From Zygnema cylindricum (Eukaryota > Streptophyta > Zygnematophyceae > Zygnematales > Zygnemataceae), in assembly GCA_037447655.1 (NCBI GenBank), contig JBBHKE010001684.1:511090-575089 (forward strand): a DNA stretch of 64,000 bases. The letters run 5' to 3'. A program made the translations under genes and the position numbers. Positions 19,746 through 31,684 of the stretch are shown here, in pieces (position 1 is the first letter of the stretch; every line of letters starts with the position of its first letter). The notes below the pieces were generated by a model. The model had not been told where the DNA came from, ran no database searches, and worked only from the letters and a program-made list of their open reading frames with translations.

Positions 19746-21505
19746 AGGAAGAATCGCAACCGGCTTCTATGGATAAGGGAGCCGACGAGACAGTAAGGTG
19801 AAATCTAAGGCTTCCCTCCATCCCAGCTTCGGAGTTTGAGGGGGTGAGAAGGAGCAGATAAAGGATCCAGGAAAAATAGGCTGCTCACAAGGTAACTAAG
19901 CTATCTCACCCAGATGAGCCTCAATCATAATTGGAGGCAGTAAACAATCTGGAAAAATACAAATGCATTAGAGCCATAAATGATGAGATGGCCTATATCA
20001 CGGAAGCAAATACTTGGGAACTAGCGGATTGTCCTCCGGACAGAAAAACCGATTGGTTGTAAATGGGTGTTTAAACTAAAACTTAACTCAGATAATACCA
20101 TTGAGAGATATAAGGCTCGATTGGTAGCAAAGGGGTTCACCCAAAAAGAAGGGATTGACTACGAGGAGACTTTTGCTCCAGTTATTCGGTTCCCATCACA
20201 AAGGATTCTCCTCACTCTAGCACCAGCGTAAGACATGGAAATATACCCGATTATTATTAAGATTGCCTTTTTTAATGGTGAGTTAGAGGAAGGAATTTTC
20301 ATGAGACAAGCAGAGGGATATGTGGAGGAAGGAGAAAAAAACAAAGTGTGCAGGCTCATAAAATCCTTATATGGACTGAAGCAGGCTCCCCGACAGTGGA
20401 ATAAGAAACTAGATGAGTTTCTCAACGGTTTGGGATATATACGGATCATTTTTGACCATTCTATCTATATGTTTGAGGATGAGAATGGTGTCATTTTTAT
20501 TGGAATCTATGTGGATGATCTGCTTCTGCTCAATAAGTCTTTGGAAAAGATCAATAGGCTAAAGAAAGATCTGAGAAGCAGATTTGATATGAAAGATTTA
20601 GGTGAGACAATATACATTTTGGGGATCCAAATGGAGAGAGATAGGGGGAAACGGATTATTAGACTTACTCAGAAAGAGGTGATAGGTAATATGCTTGAGA
20701 AATTCCATATGGAAAAGGCTAACAGTTGTACCACTCCCATGGACTTGAAAAAGGTAAGTGATGTGAGTGTAGAAGGAGGAGTGATGATATTAGATGATCA
20801 GATGAGTCTAGAGGAGAGAGAGTTTATGAAGTCTATCCTTTATAGACAGGTCGTAGGAAGTTTGACCTACTTTATAAACTATACCAGGCCGAACATAGCG
20901 GCAGCAGTTGGAGTACTCAATACAAGTCTTAATGATCCTTGGAAGAGAGACTAGGAGGCAGCTAAGAGAGTCATGAGATATCTAGAGGGAACCAGAGAGT
21001 TATAGTTGCATTAGGGACGGGAGCACACTGACATCACTACTTGGAGTGATGCTACTTATGGTGACACACCTATGGAAAGATGCACTTCTGGGTATGTGTT
21101 GTATGTGGGGAAAGGTGCTTGTTGTTGGAGCAGTAAGCAACAAAAGGTGGTTGCTCAGTCTACTATAGAGGCTGAGTACATGGCCTCTTATTTTGCTGTG
21201 AAAGAGATGATGTGGGTCAAATCCTAGTTCAAGAACTGGGGTATATGAAGGAGGGAGTGCATGAAGTGTTTTGTTATAACCTAGCTGCCATTACAATTGC
21301 AGCTAATCCAAAACATCATTTAAGGCTAAACATATGGATATAAGATTGAGTTTTGTGAGAGAAAAAGTTGAGAATAAAATTATGAATCTTGTATGTAGAT
21401 CTAATGAGGAAATGGTGGATGATATGATGACAAAACCGGTGCCTTCTCCCAAGTTAAATATTGCAGAGAAAAATGTGGATTGAAACTGAAGTTAAAGTTA
21501 GACTA
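19746..21505 (+). pseudogene. B reverse transcriptase and RNase H
   Basis: The longest open block (20235-20954) carries IAFFNGELEEGIFMRQ, LIKSLYGLKQAPRQWNKKL and an intact catalytic motif FIGIYVDDLLLLNK. RNase H remains are DITTWSDATYGD, CCWSSKQQKVVAQS and EAEYMA, then frame loss from about 21220 (lost base in the KSLLxELG block). Stops at 20229, 20953 and 21004. The ORF ends just before the polypurine tract at 21507-21519. Confidence 0.9.
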
Positions 21506-21519
21506 GAAAATAAGGGGAG

Positions 21520-22537
21520 TGTTGAAATTATTAGATTTATAAGGTATTTTCTAAGTCTGAATTTATTAGTAAAAACAACAAAAGTAAAACCGCAGGCAGC
21601 TTGCCTCCACCTCTTCCTGATGCTCCCCATACTTGTTGTAGTCAGTGAAGGAAAGAGAGGATGGTTGAGCCATGGCTGCCTTAGCTCCATAGGCAAGACT
21701 TAAAAGTGACATAAGTCACTCTCAACAAAAGGTTGAGTCCGGCAGGACTCGAACCCCCGACCGACAAAGCGTGGCGTAGCCGTCAGCTCTAACCGGTCTG
21801 TCGTAGAAGTTTGTTACATTACATGGGGTACGATATTTATTTAAACATGAAACATAACACTAATCGTATTAACGTAACTGTGAAAAGGAAACATAGAGAC
21901 ACAGCAAATTTAGTGCGTACATCAAATCCGCCGCACGAAATAAATGAGTCAGACATTTATTTCAACGGCGTACATTAAAAGCCGGTCTTCATCCGACGAC
22001 ACTAATCGTCGCCGAGGTCCCGGAATGGTCACTTTGGCGGTTTTCGGACGTGGCGTAATGTGGTGTGACTTAGCGATACGTGGCAGGATTGAATTGAGCA
22101 ACGGGTATCCCGGAAAATATAAGGATGATTTAGACGGCGACACGCGTCCACTCCATTGCCTTGTCGTACAGAGGACGTACATAAAGTACATCGACCACAA
22201 TACTTTTTGGTACTTTAAAATATTCAGATTGGAGCGTACTTTAGTAGATAGGGTTTATGAGAGAGATGTAGGACTTAGAATAATTTTAGACAGTCACCTC
22301 TCCTTTGGGAGCTTTGTATAAATTGGGATCTTTGCTGGCTCATAACTAATCGCTTGGTTGGTCGATTTCATTGATATTTTTTGCTACACACTCAGGGGAG
22401 TCCAAGCTCCACATGAGTGCAGTCAAACTATCAGTCTGCCATCTTGGGTAGTAGTGATTGTGACTTGAATTGGGTTAGTTACACACTATCTAGAGGCTTT
22501 TTGTATTCTGTCGTCCAATGGAGGACACACATTTGCA
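21520..22537 (+). repeat. B 3' LTR
   Basis: Begins TGTTGAAATTATTAG after the polypurine tract and ends TTTGCA. It carries the same antisense tRNA-like module (21735-21803, B box GGTTCGAGTCC on the minus strand) and TATA box as the 5' copy. Confidence 0.92.
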
Positions 22538-22868
22538 TTGTGCAGCCAGGTGTTCAGTCTAGACATAGATCAGTCAATTTGAAAATAAGATCCAAAAGGA
22601 AAAGCAAGATATCTTGTAGGATATGATGAAGAAATAAAGGGGTATAAAGTCTATGACCTTAAAAGACAAGATGTAATACTAGTAAAACATCTAGTGGTGA
22701 TGGATGAAGGGAAGTCTTTAGATCCCTTTAAGTATACAAAGTTAGTCAAAATCAAATTTGAGTCAGAAAATTGTGATGACTATGACCTCCCCAATTATCC
22801 AAGTTTTCGAGAAGATGATGATCTTGCAAGTACAAACCAGACCAAAAAGAAGCAAATAGTGATACCTC
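22538..22868 (+). pseudogene. Copia element C, part 2 (integrase C-terminal region)
   Basis: Resumes C after B: AGGTGTTCAGTCTAGACATA matches the A1 block encoding VFSLDTDRSN. GYDEEIKGYKVYDL, VKHLVVMDEGKSLDPFKYTK and the acidic linker (DDYDLPNYPSFREDD) follow. It ends at ACCTC (22864-22868), the target duplication of element E. Confidence 0.85.
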
Positions 22869-23767
22869 TATTGAGAAAAAGTAATTAATATTCACTTCTT
22901 AGTTTAAACTCTAGAGAAAAGAGAGAGAGAGTTGTCATTAAGGCTCCCCCCATAGTCAGAAAGAAAGAAGCAAACACGCAGAACAAACTGATAAATGACC
23001 AAAATTATGCCCTCGACCAAAACTTAACCTGATCTACAAAATACTATGTATTCGAACGCCTTATCCATTAAGGCGATAAAAGAACGATACACGTACGTGG
23101 TTTGATATCTAATTAAAGATTTACGCGACGTCACTTTTACTAAAATAGACCAAATTGACAAAACAACACATATAGACAACGGCGCTCGCGGACACGAAAT
23201 CTAACCATGAAAAATATATGATCGAACGGACATCGTCACCGCCGCAAAACCCGAGGGAACCTTTGGTGGCTTTCAGACAATTCGGCGCGTTGTGCCACGT
23301 GGCGCCACATCCTTAGACGTCGGATAAGATGGGAGGAGGAACGATGGTTCCCAAGCTTACAAGTGTCAACTAGAAGGCCATGTTGTACAATAGCTGTACA
23401 ATAAGTAAAATCAGCCACTATACCTTCTTGTACTATACACTCTTTTGATTGGTCTATGGTACAATTGTAGGTAGCTGTGATTAGGAGTTTAGGAACTTAG
23501 CGTGTTTGAGACGCCTCTCTCTAGGTGACCTTTTATATTTATAGGCCATCTTTGGCTAGCCATAACTTACTGCTTAGGGGAGAAAATTCAGTGAATATTT
23601 TTGCTTTTCACTCAAGGGAGTCTTGTCTTCACAGAGGTGAGAGTGGTTACAGTATTTGTATTCATGGGAGGCACTTATTAAGTGGGAAAGTGGAAGGGGA
23701 AAATATTATCATAGAGGCTTTACATAGACTGCCCATTCTGTGGTATAATGGAGACCACAAAATTTAC
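22869..23767 (+). repeat. E 5' LTR
   Basis: Aligns with the pieces 28184-28463, 29671-29957 and 31384-31684. It has a TATA-like TATATTTA at 23534-23541. About 180 bases in, the minus strand reads GCCTTAATGGATAAGGCG followed directly by TTCGAAT (23049-23075), resembling a tRNA D-arm fused to a T-loop. Confidence 0.85.
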
Positions 23768-23779
23768 GATTATCGGCCC
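23768..23779 (+). other. E primer-binding site, mutated
   Basis: GATTATCGGCCC in the place of GGTTATGGGCCC. Two substitutions also remove the ATG present in A and B. Confidence 0.65.
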
Positions 23780-25245
23780 ACCCTCCAGGGTGCCCATATG
23801 CAATAGGTCAGACTTTCTTTACTGGGAAATGATGATGTAGGGGGAACTTTTTGAGAAGCACCTATGGGGCATAGTGTGGGGGAAAATTCGATGCCCACCT
23901 CCACCTGCGTTTGGAGGATCACGTTTTTTTGGTACCTCTGTCATAAGAGCTTCTAAAACATCAGCCACCATCACCAACGATGAAAGGGAGGAAATAATCA
24001 TGGAAGGAGAAAAGGGAGGAGTTGCTTCTCGAGGGACTTTTTTGTCAAGGACGATATCGACACCAACATCACCAGGAATGGTACCAACATCACCAACATT
24101 GGTGACAGGCAGCTAGACCGAACAATCATAATATGAAAAATCGAACTATAAGGACAAGGTTGATAAGCTCTTAATCCTCAAAAGTGTAATAAAGGGTATT
24201 GCCATTCCCTTTATGCATGTTAGATCTTCCTCTTATATTTGGGTGTCTCTTATAAACAAATGTAAGAGTGGGTCATTGCAGCAGTAACAATTGGCAAAAA
24301 ATAAGATTTGAGCTTATATTTACAAGGGAGGAAGTATGAATGATTATTGCAATGACTTAGGAGCATTATTTGGAGAACTAGAGAGCGTAGGTAACTCATG
24401 GTTTAAGAGATAGAGAGTGAATACAATAATAACGAAACTACCTGAAGAGTATGAGAATATCATTAATCGGTTGCAGGATCTAGGTGAAAGCAATTGGAAT
24501 TGGGATGACACAGTGGGGATGATTTTAGTGAAAGAAAGTACTATAGAACCTAGGAGAGGAAGTCTGAGTGTTCAAGCATTGGCTGCAGGATTTAATTAGC
24601 GGAAGCGTGATGAGGAAAAGGGAAATGATCCTTATCGAAATTTTGGAGGAAAAGGACAAAGAGATGGCAGATTTGATCCACAGGGGAGAGGAGCTCCTCG
24701 AGGTGGATTATGTCACTTTTGCAAGAAATCGGGACATTAGATGGCTAATTGTGTCAAGCCTGCAGATCTCCAAATGAAAGATCGAAAAGGTTCCTCAAAA
24801 GATGGAGGAAAGAAAAAGGCTTTTCTGACTCAAGTTCATGACGAGGAAGAAGATGACGCAACCAAATAGGATGAGGAGCTTGAGGGGCTTCTTCTTAAAC
24901 CAAAAACCACTGAAAATCATGCACACATTCTACGGAGACAAAAGTGTGCTTTCAGAGGTAAGAGAGATCCACCTGAAGATGGGTGGATCATAGACTCAGG
25001 GGCCTCAATGCATATGTGCAAGGATAAGAGGTGGCTTACTAAATTATGAAAAATTCCAACAGTTGAGATAGAGTATGGAGATGGCAGAGTAGAAACCACA
25101 AGTCTTGTTGGATCTGTTGATTTAAAAGTTTTAATTGATGGAAAGGCCTCAGTTGTAACACTCTCAGATGTTCTTTACATTCCATAGCTTAGCAAGAATC
25201 TAGTCTCTACATCTGTTCTAGATGAAAAAGAGTTCAAAACCGGAA
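23780..25245 (+). pseudogene. E gag and protease, heavily mutated
   Basis: Reads PPSRVPICN, then broken Gag with LPEEYENIINRLQDLG (open 24417-24599), a zinc knuckle CHFCKKSGH-stop-MANC near 24710-24752, and the protease WIIDSGASMHMCKDK near 24985-25028. Stops are frequent (24113, 24597, 24737, 25046, 25186). Confidence 0.82.
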
Positions 25246-26490
25246 CTAACAAAGGAATCTTCACTGCTAGCTTTGATAATGAGGTTTATTTCATAGCTTC
25301 AAAGGGTAGTCAAAAAATGTTCAAAATTGTACTTTGCAATGAAAATGGTGTTTTGTACTCGTGTGGAAGTGATATGATGCTTTGGCACAAGAGGTTGGGG
25401 CATGTGAATCTAGATATATTAAAGAAAATGAAGAAAAAAAGTATAGTGGATGGAGTTGAGTTTGGAGATGATGAGACCTCAAATGATTGTAGTGTATGTG
25501 CCCAAGGGAAAATTGATAGACTTCCATTTCCAAAGGCATCCACATTTAGAAGATAGAAAGCATTAGATCTAGTCAACACTGATGTTTGGGAACCAGCTAG
25601 GTATGCTTCACATGGGGGGAAAAGATGGATGCTAACCATTACACATGATTGGTCTAGATACACTAAGGTATATTTTCTTAGACATAAGTCAGAGGTACTA
25701 AGATGTTTCAAAGAATACAAAGAATGGAGTGAAAAATTACATGAAACCTTAATAAAAGAGATAAGAAGTGATGATGAGAAAAAATACACCTCAAAGGAAT
25801 TTGAAATTTTCTTAAAGAAGAAGGAATTCATCATGAGAAAACGGTTCTTTATTATCCAGAACAAAATGGAGTAGCAGAAAGAGTAAATAGAACTTTAGGA
25901 TATATGCCCAAAAGTATGCTTACTGATAAAAGGATAGGATTACAGTTTCGGGCAGAGTTTATGAACTATGCTAACTTCATCAAAAATAGAGTAATAACTT
26001 CAGCAAATGAGGAAAATTCGTATGAACGGTGGACGGGAAGAAAACAAGATTTGTCTAGTTAAAGAGTGTTCAAAAATCAAGTCAACAGTTTGGATTCTGA
26101 TAAGACTAAATGGAAGTTAGAGGGAAGAGGGAAACCAGGATATCTTTAAGGATATGATGAGAGCACAAAAGGGTATCGAGAGTATGACTTAAAAAAGAGA
26201 GATATCATTTTGGTAAAACACATAGTAGTGATGAATGAAGTTAAGTCTATTGATCCATTCAAATTTAACAAAGAAGTCAAAATCAGATTTGAATCGGGTT
26301 AGTATTATGACTTTGACTTTGGAAATGAACAGAAGGAAGACGGGGAGAAGGAAAAATCTGTAGATGTACCAAAGGAGAAGGACAAAAAGACAACATCTGA
26401 GTTAACACCACAATACGAAGTGGAAACCGACGAGGAACTTGTTCAGACACAGAAATTGGAAGATAGGGGAAATGAATATCTTCCTTAACA
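25246..26490 (+). pseudogene. E integrase
   Basis: WHKRLGHVNLDILKKMKK and CSVCAQGKIDRLPFPK form the zinc region (open 25317-25556). The core reads NTDVWEPA, THDWSRYTKVYFL and RSDDEKKYTSKEF, with Asn after RSD replaced by Asp. QNGVAERVNRTL survives only across a frameshift near 25840. A degraded C-terminal block GYDESTKGYREYDL follows, with stops at 26060 and 26148. Confidence 0.82.
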
Positions 26491-28150
26491 AAACCTAATG
26501 ATGCATTCCATACCAGAGTCAGATTTTGAAGGAAGAAGATGAAGTAGTAAACGGCTTTAAGAAAGACAAATAAACAATCACCTCAAAAAGATGTCTCACC
26601 TAGAAGAACCTCAAACATACTTAGAGGCCATAAATACCCCAGTGAGCAGCCGGTGGATCACTACCATCAATGAAGAAATGGCCTCTATCATGGAATCCAA
26701 TACATGGGAGTTGGTAGATTGTCCACAAGACAGAAAAATGTATTGAATATAAGAGGGTTTTTAAGCTTAAACTAAATCAAGATAATACCATTGAATGATA
26801 TAAAGCTAGGTTGGCTGCTAAAGGTTAAACTCATAAAGAAGGAATAGATTATGAAAAAACCTTTGCAGCCGTAGTTAGATTCCCTTGTATCAGAATCTTC
26901 TTAAGTTTAGTCGCAGTAGAGGATATGGAAATACACCAGATGGATATTAAGACCGCCTTCTTCCACGGAGAGTTGGAAGAAGAAACCTACATGAGGCAAC
27001 CGCAAGGATTCATGGAAAGTTGATAAGAAAGCAAGGTTTGCAAACTGATAAAATCACTTTATGGCCTTAAACATGCCTCCCAACAATGGAACATAAAGTT
27101 GGACGAATTTTTGATCGGTTAAGGGTATAACAAAATTAGTTTGGATCACTCTATATATCTGTTTGAGGATGAGAATAGAGTGATATTTATTGCTATCTAT
27201 TTGATGATTTGTTAGTATTAAGCAAGTCCTTAGATAAGATTAACAAAACAAAACAAGATATGAAAAGTCGGTTTGACATAAAAGATCTCGCCGAAGCAAA
27301 GTACACTTTGGGAATTCAAATGGAGAGGGATAAGGGGAATAAAATTATAAGACTCACTCAGAAAGAAACTATTGGTAATATGCTACTTTGAAATGGAGAA
27401 AGCAAATAGATGTACCACTCCCATGGATCTGAAAAAAGTGTCGGAGGGAAGTGAGGAGGGAGGAATATTGATTTTGAATGATGAGATGGATGAGGAAGAA
27501 ATGAGGTTTATCGAAGGGATTCCTTAACCACAAATTGTAAGCAGTTTAATTTACTTTATGAACTGAACACGTCCGAACATAGCTACAGCTGTAGGTGTCC
27601 TCGGTATAAGTCTAAAGGAACCTAGGAAAAGAGACTGGGAAGTAGCCAAAGAGTGATGAGATATTTGGTGGGAACAAGGGAATTGTGGTTGCATTTGGGA
27701 AGAGAGCACACCGACATCACTAGTTGGAGTGATGCCAGTTATGGGGATGTGCTTTTAAGGCTATGTAAAACTGGATGTGTTGCAAATTGGATCTGGTACA
27801 TGCTATTAGAGTAGCAAACAACAGAAAGTAGTTGCCCAGTCCACTATGAAGGCTAAGTACATGGCTTCTCGTGCTGCCACTAAAGAATTAATGTGGGTAA
27901 AATCTCTTGTTGAAGAACGTGGGTTCATGAAGTCTATAACTCAAAATGTCTTCTGTGATAATCAAGCTGCTATCTCTATTGGAGCTAACCCAAAACACCA
28001 TGTCACAGCTAAACATATGGTTATGAGACAAAGCCAAGAGAAGGTTGAGAATAAAATAATTAGCCGTTCATTAAAAGTGATAAAGAGATGATTGGACATG
28101 ACAAACCAGTGCCTTCACTCTAAGAAGTTGATTTTTGAGAAAAATCGTGG
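26491..28150 (+). pseudogene. E reverse transcriptase and RNase H
   Basis: Blocks near 26935-27010 (HQMDIKTAFFHGELEEETYM) and 27040-27110 (LIKSLYGLKHASQQWN). The catalytic box near 27195-27215 has lost a base, so the YVDD motif is split by a frameshift. RNase H remains: DITSWSDASYGD, then 27846-28091 (KYMASRAATKELMWVKS, VFCDNQAAISIGANPKHH). Many stops. Confidence 0.85.
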
Positions 28151-28463
28151 ACTTAAATTGAAACCGCTAATAGTTAGCATGAGTGTAAAAAATATAACTA
28201 ATATTCGTTTTTTACTTTAGAAGATAGAGAGAGAGAGTCACCATAGCTACTATAGTTAGAAAATATAAAAACCGTGAGTATTGATAAGACAAAGTGTTAC
28301 TGACCAAGTACACCTAAGTTTACAGAATACTATGTAGTATTACTCATTATCCATTAAGGCGTTAACGAAACGATACACGTACGTGGTTTGATATTTAATT
28401 AAATATTTACGCGACGTCACTTTCACTAAAAAAGACCAAATTGACAAAACGACACATATACAC

Positions 28464-29665
28464 TGTTGTTTTGAAAAGTTAGTTTCGTGCATACACAACA
28501 TTTTGTGTGCGCGCAACGTTTCGTATGTAGCGTATTGGATTTAATGTGGAGGTTCATATGGATTCATGGATTGGGGGAGCGAACGTGGGAAAAAACTAAA
28601 GTGACGTAGGTGACTAGTTGAGTGGCGCGAACAAGCATTGAGAAATGGACGGCGGATCGCTTCGCGATCCGATGTGTTTTATTTGAAGAACCTCTAAGTG
28701 TACGTCGCACATACGAAATTGATAATTGCTATACGATGTTATTTATGCAAGAAGACAAGAATTCGCTTCGCCACAATCGTGGGATATTAGACCACTCGCG
28801 CAGATTTCATTTGTATTTTTGTGACCACGTGGCGCGACATCAAGGGTGCCAAATAAGAGCGACGAACGGCGGATCCGACATAGGCCGCCTTTATGTTTCC
28901 TAAGTAGTGGGGACACGAAATCGTGTCAACCACACGATATTTAATTTTGGACGTGCCAGATTATTTGACGAGATTCGTGGATTCTTGTTGACTTACTCAC
29001 AATGTCTCAGCATACGATTTTGTGAGATTATGTGTAAATAATCGCAACATTTGTTTGTCTTATGTGTAATAGTTATTAAAGTCAATTTGCTCATTCTGAC
29101 ACACCTAAAGTATTCGGGTATACTAACACTAATCGAGGTAGCTGGTAGATTGTGTACGGCTGGTATGCCTCCGTACATTCACTAATGAGCCCTAGTGTAT
29201 AAGTATAGGACTTGGTCATTTCTGGGCTAAGGAACTTGCTGTTCAAAATCTCGTTTTTGGTCATTTTTGGTAATTTCATCTGAAGATTGCTCTCAGATCT
29301 ATTAGCAGAATTATCTGAAATTTTTCATGTGTGTTTCTACTTGTATTTTTAGTATTATCACATATTTGCAGGCCTAGTGTTTGTTTGGGCTGTGTTTTAC
29401 TTCATTGTGAAGTTGGTCTGCTTTATCAAAGTTACAGCAAATTGTTTTTGTGCACCTTTGACTGGATGATTTGGTAATTCTGTTTGGTATTTTTATATGG
29501 AAATTTGTAGGAATACTTAATGACCTACGAAATATAAGCCTATGTAGTTTCAGCTTGTTTGGTTAATTTTGAGGAATTCTGAGTGGATTCAACATAAACT
29601 GTTTTTGCGGTAGTCTGTGGTTCTTTTGAGGGAGAATACATGGCTCGAAAGGGCTATGGACAACA
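28464..29665 (+). mobile_element. R1: solo-LTR-like insertion in the E LTR
   Basis: 1202 bp, begins TGTTGTTTTGAAAAG and ends GGACAACA, flanked by TACAC and TAGAC, a 5-bp duplication with one mismatch (the empty E site has TAGAC). A perfect hairpin GGATCGC-TTC-GCGATCC sits at 28654-28670 and a TATA-like GTATAAGTATA near 29198. No coding region. This fits a solo LTR of a family whose body is not seen here. Confidence 0.75.
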
Positions 29666-29957
29666 TAGACAACGGCGCTCGCGGACGCAAAGTCTAACCG
29701 TGTAAAATAAATGATCGAACGGACGTCGTTGCCGCCGCCAAACCCGAGTGAACCTTTGGTGGCTTTCAGACATTACGACGCTCTGTGCCACGTGGCGCCA
29801 CATCATTGGACGCCGAAAAAGATGGGAGGAGGAACGATGGCTCCCAAGCTGACAAGTGTCAACTAGAAGTCCATGTTGTACAGTAGTTGTACAATAAGTA
29901 TAATCGGCCACTATACCTTCTTGTACTATACACTCTTTTGATTGGTCTAGGGTATAT

Positions 29958-31383
29958 TGTTCTTTAGTCTACAATATACCGCAGAAGAGACCCAAAGTAT
30001 CAACCGTAAAGTTAAGCAAATTTAATCCAATGAACAATCCTTTGAAATGAATGCCCTCCAAATAAGTGAATGCATTCCTCGATTCATTACCAAAAATCCC
30101 CATCAGACACACCATAGATCTCTCAAAAACACGGATCATACCACCATAGGTCTGCAAATCTGCGACCATTTCAAACAGACCAAACACCCATGGGTTTGCA
30201 GATCTGCGGAAAACCTATGACCACCTTAGTACAAATGCATACACAGATGCATTAAACAACAAATCAAATACATGCATAATGTATGACAACCAAACATAAA
30301 ATAACATGTATAAATAATAATAAACAGTGCATCACACATAAGCAAAAGTATTATCACATAATCATGAATTATTTAAATGCATGACCTAATCGACAACCCT
30401 AAATTACTACATCTTTGGTCCCTACTTTTCTAACCAACATTGATGGTTTTGCTAACAAAGCTCATCGCTATATATACACTTGTAAGTTGTCAACTAGTCA
30501 CGTAACTCTTACTAAGACCTACTTAAGCGTAATAAACTACTACTAAGAGTAATTTAATCGTAAGCGTACATGTGAGAGTCAAACAATCATAAGCGTACAC
30601 TTGTCTACAAGTACGACACTACACAAACACTAATTAAGTTGTCAAAACCTTAAACCGCTTAATAATACGTCACACAATAAAAACTATTGCAAAATAGCGG
30701 CGGACGCCGTCCGCCGTCAAAGGTAACACAATCCACTTAAATACAAATTGAAAAATTCAACACTAATTTATTAATCCACATAAGACAAGGAAATGTTTCT
30801 TCACATATTTACACTAACAACAAAAACGTATTCTGAGTTAATGTGAGAAAGTCAACAAACCTCCACGAATCTCATCAAAAAATCCAAGACGTCCAAAAAT
30901 ATTCATCGTGTGATTGACGCGATTTCACGTCTCCCCTTGTTGAAAAATAACGACGACCTTTTTTTGCCGTCCGTAGCTCTTATTCGGCACTGTCGATGTC
31001 GTGCCGCGTGGTCCCAAAGTACACTTGATGAACGACGTCATTCTATCCAAATCTAGCGCGTACCGTAAGCACATCCTTCGCCATAAATATCGCTTGCCAA
31101 ATTACGTTCTGTACAGGCGACGTACATTTTTAAATATTTCGAATATTTGAAATCGGATCGCTTCGCGATCCGCCGTCCATTTCCCAACGCATTCCGCGCC
31201 ACTTAATTACTTTTTCACGTCCCTCTAATTTTCCTTGTACATCTACTCCCCCAATCCCCAAATCCATTCGAACCACCACATTACTTCCGGTAATTAAATA
31301 AGCACGCGAACACGCGCACGCACGAAACATCGCGTACGCACAAAACGTGGCGTGCGCACGAAACTAACTTTTCAAAAACAACA
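29958..31383 (-). mobile_element. R4: solo-LTR-like insertion, longer R subtype
   Basis: On the minus strand it begins TGTTGTTTTTGAAAAG (31383) and ends AAAGAACA. GGTATA occurs at both junctions, consistent with target duplication. It shares the GGATCGC hairpin (31155-31171) and the GTGACCACGTGGC-like middle with R1. The rest matches R5 (34653-36051). Confidence 0.7.
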
Positions 31384-31684
31384 TGGTATAGTAGTAGGTA
31401 GCTGTGAGTAGGAGTTTAGAAACTTAGTGTGTTTGAGACTCCTCTCTCCAGGTGACCTTTTATATTTATATGCCATCTTTGGCTAGCAATAACTAACTGT
31501 TCAAAGGATAAAATTCAATTATTTTTTTTGTGTTTAACTCAAGGGAGTCTTGTCCTCACACGGGTGAGGGTGGTCATCCTATTTTTGTGCGAGGGCGGCA
31601 CTTATTAGGTGGGAAAGTGGAAGGGGCAATCATTATCTTACAGGCTTTATATAGACTGCTCATACAGTTGACCACAAAATTTCA

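Larger units (their letters stand above)
16177..22537 (+). mobile_element. Copia retrotransposon B, full length but dead, inserted in C
   Basis: 5' LTR 16177-17195 (1019 bp), primer-binding site 17196-17207, gag-pol with many stops, polypurine tract AAAATAAGGGGAG, 3' LTR 21520-22537 (1018 bp). The flanks TTACG (16172-16176) and TTGTG (22538-22542) fit a diverged 5-bp target duplication. Removing B lines up element C with A1 across the junction. B is related to A in LTR layout and protein sequence but is a separate, more decayed family. Confidence 0.92.
22869..31684 (+). mobile_element. Copia retrotransposon E, full length, inserted in C
   Basis: 5' LTR 22869-23767, primer-binding site 23768-23779, gag-pol 23770-28150, 3' LTR 28184-31684. 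ACCTC flanks both ends (22864-22868, 31685-31689). Removing E plus one copy keeps the reading frame of C across the join, which supports these boundaries. The 3' LTR is expanded by insertions R1 and R4. Coding is heavily decayed. Confidence 0.88.
28184..31684 (+). repeat. E 3' LTR, split by R1 and R4
   Basis: LTR pieces 28184-28463, 29671-29957 and 31384-31684 join to reproduce the 5' LTR (about 860 bp). It begins TGTAAAAAATATAAC and ends AATTTCA. Confidence 0.83.
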
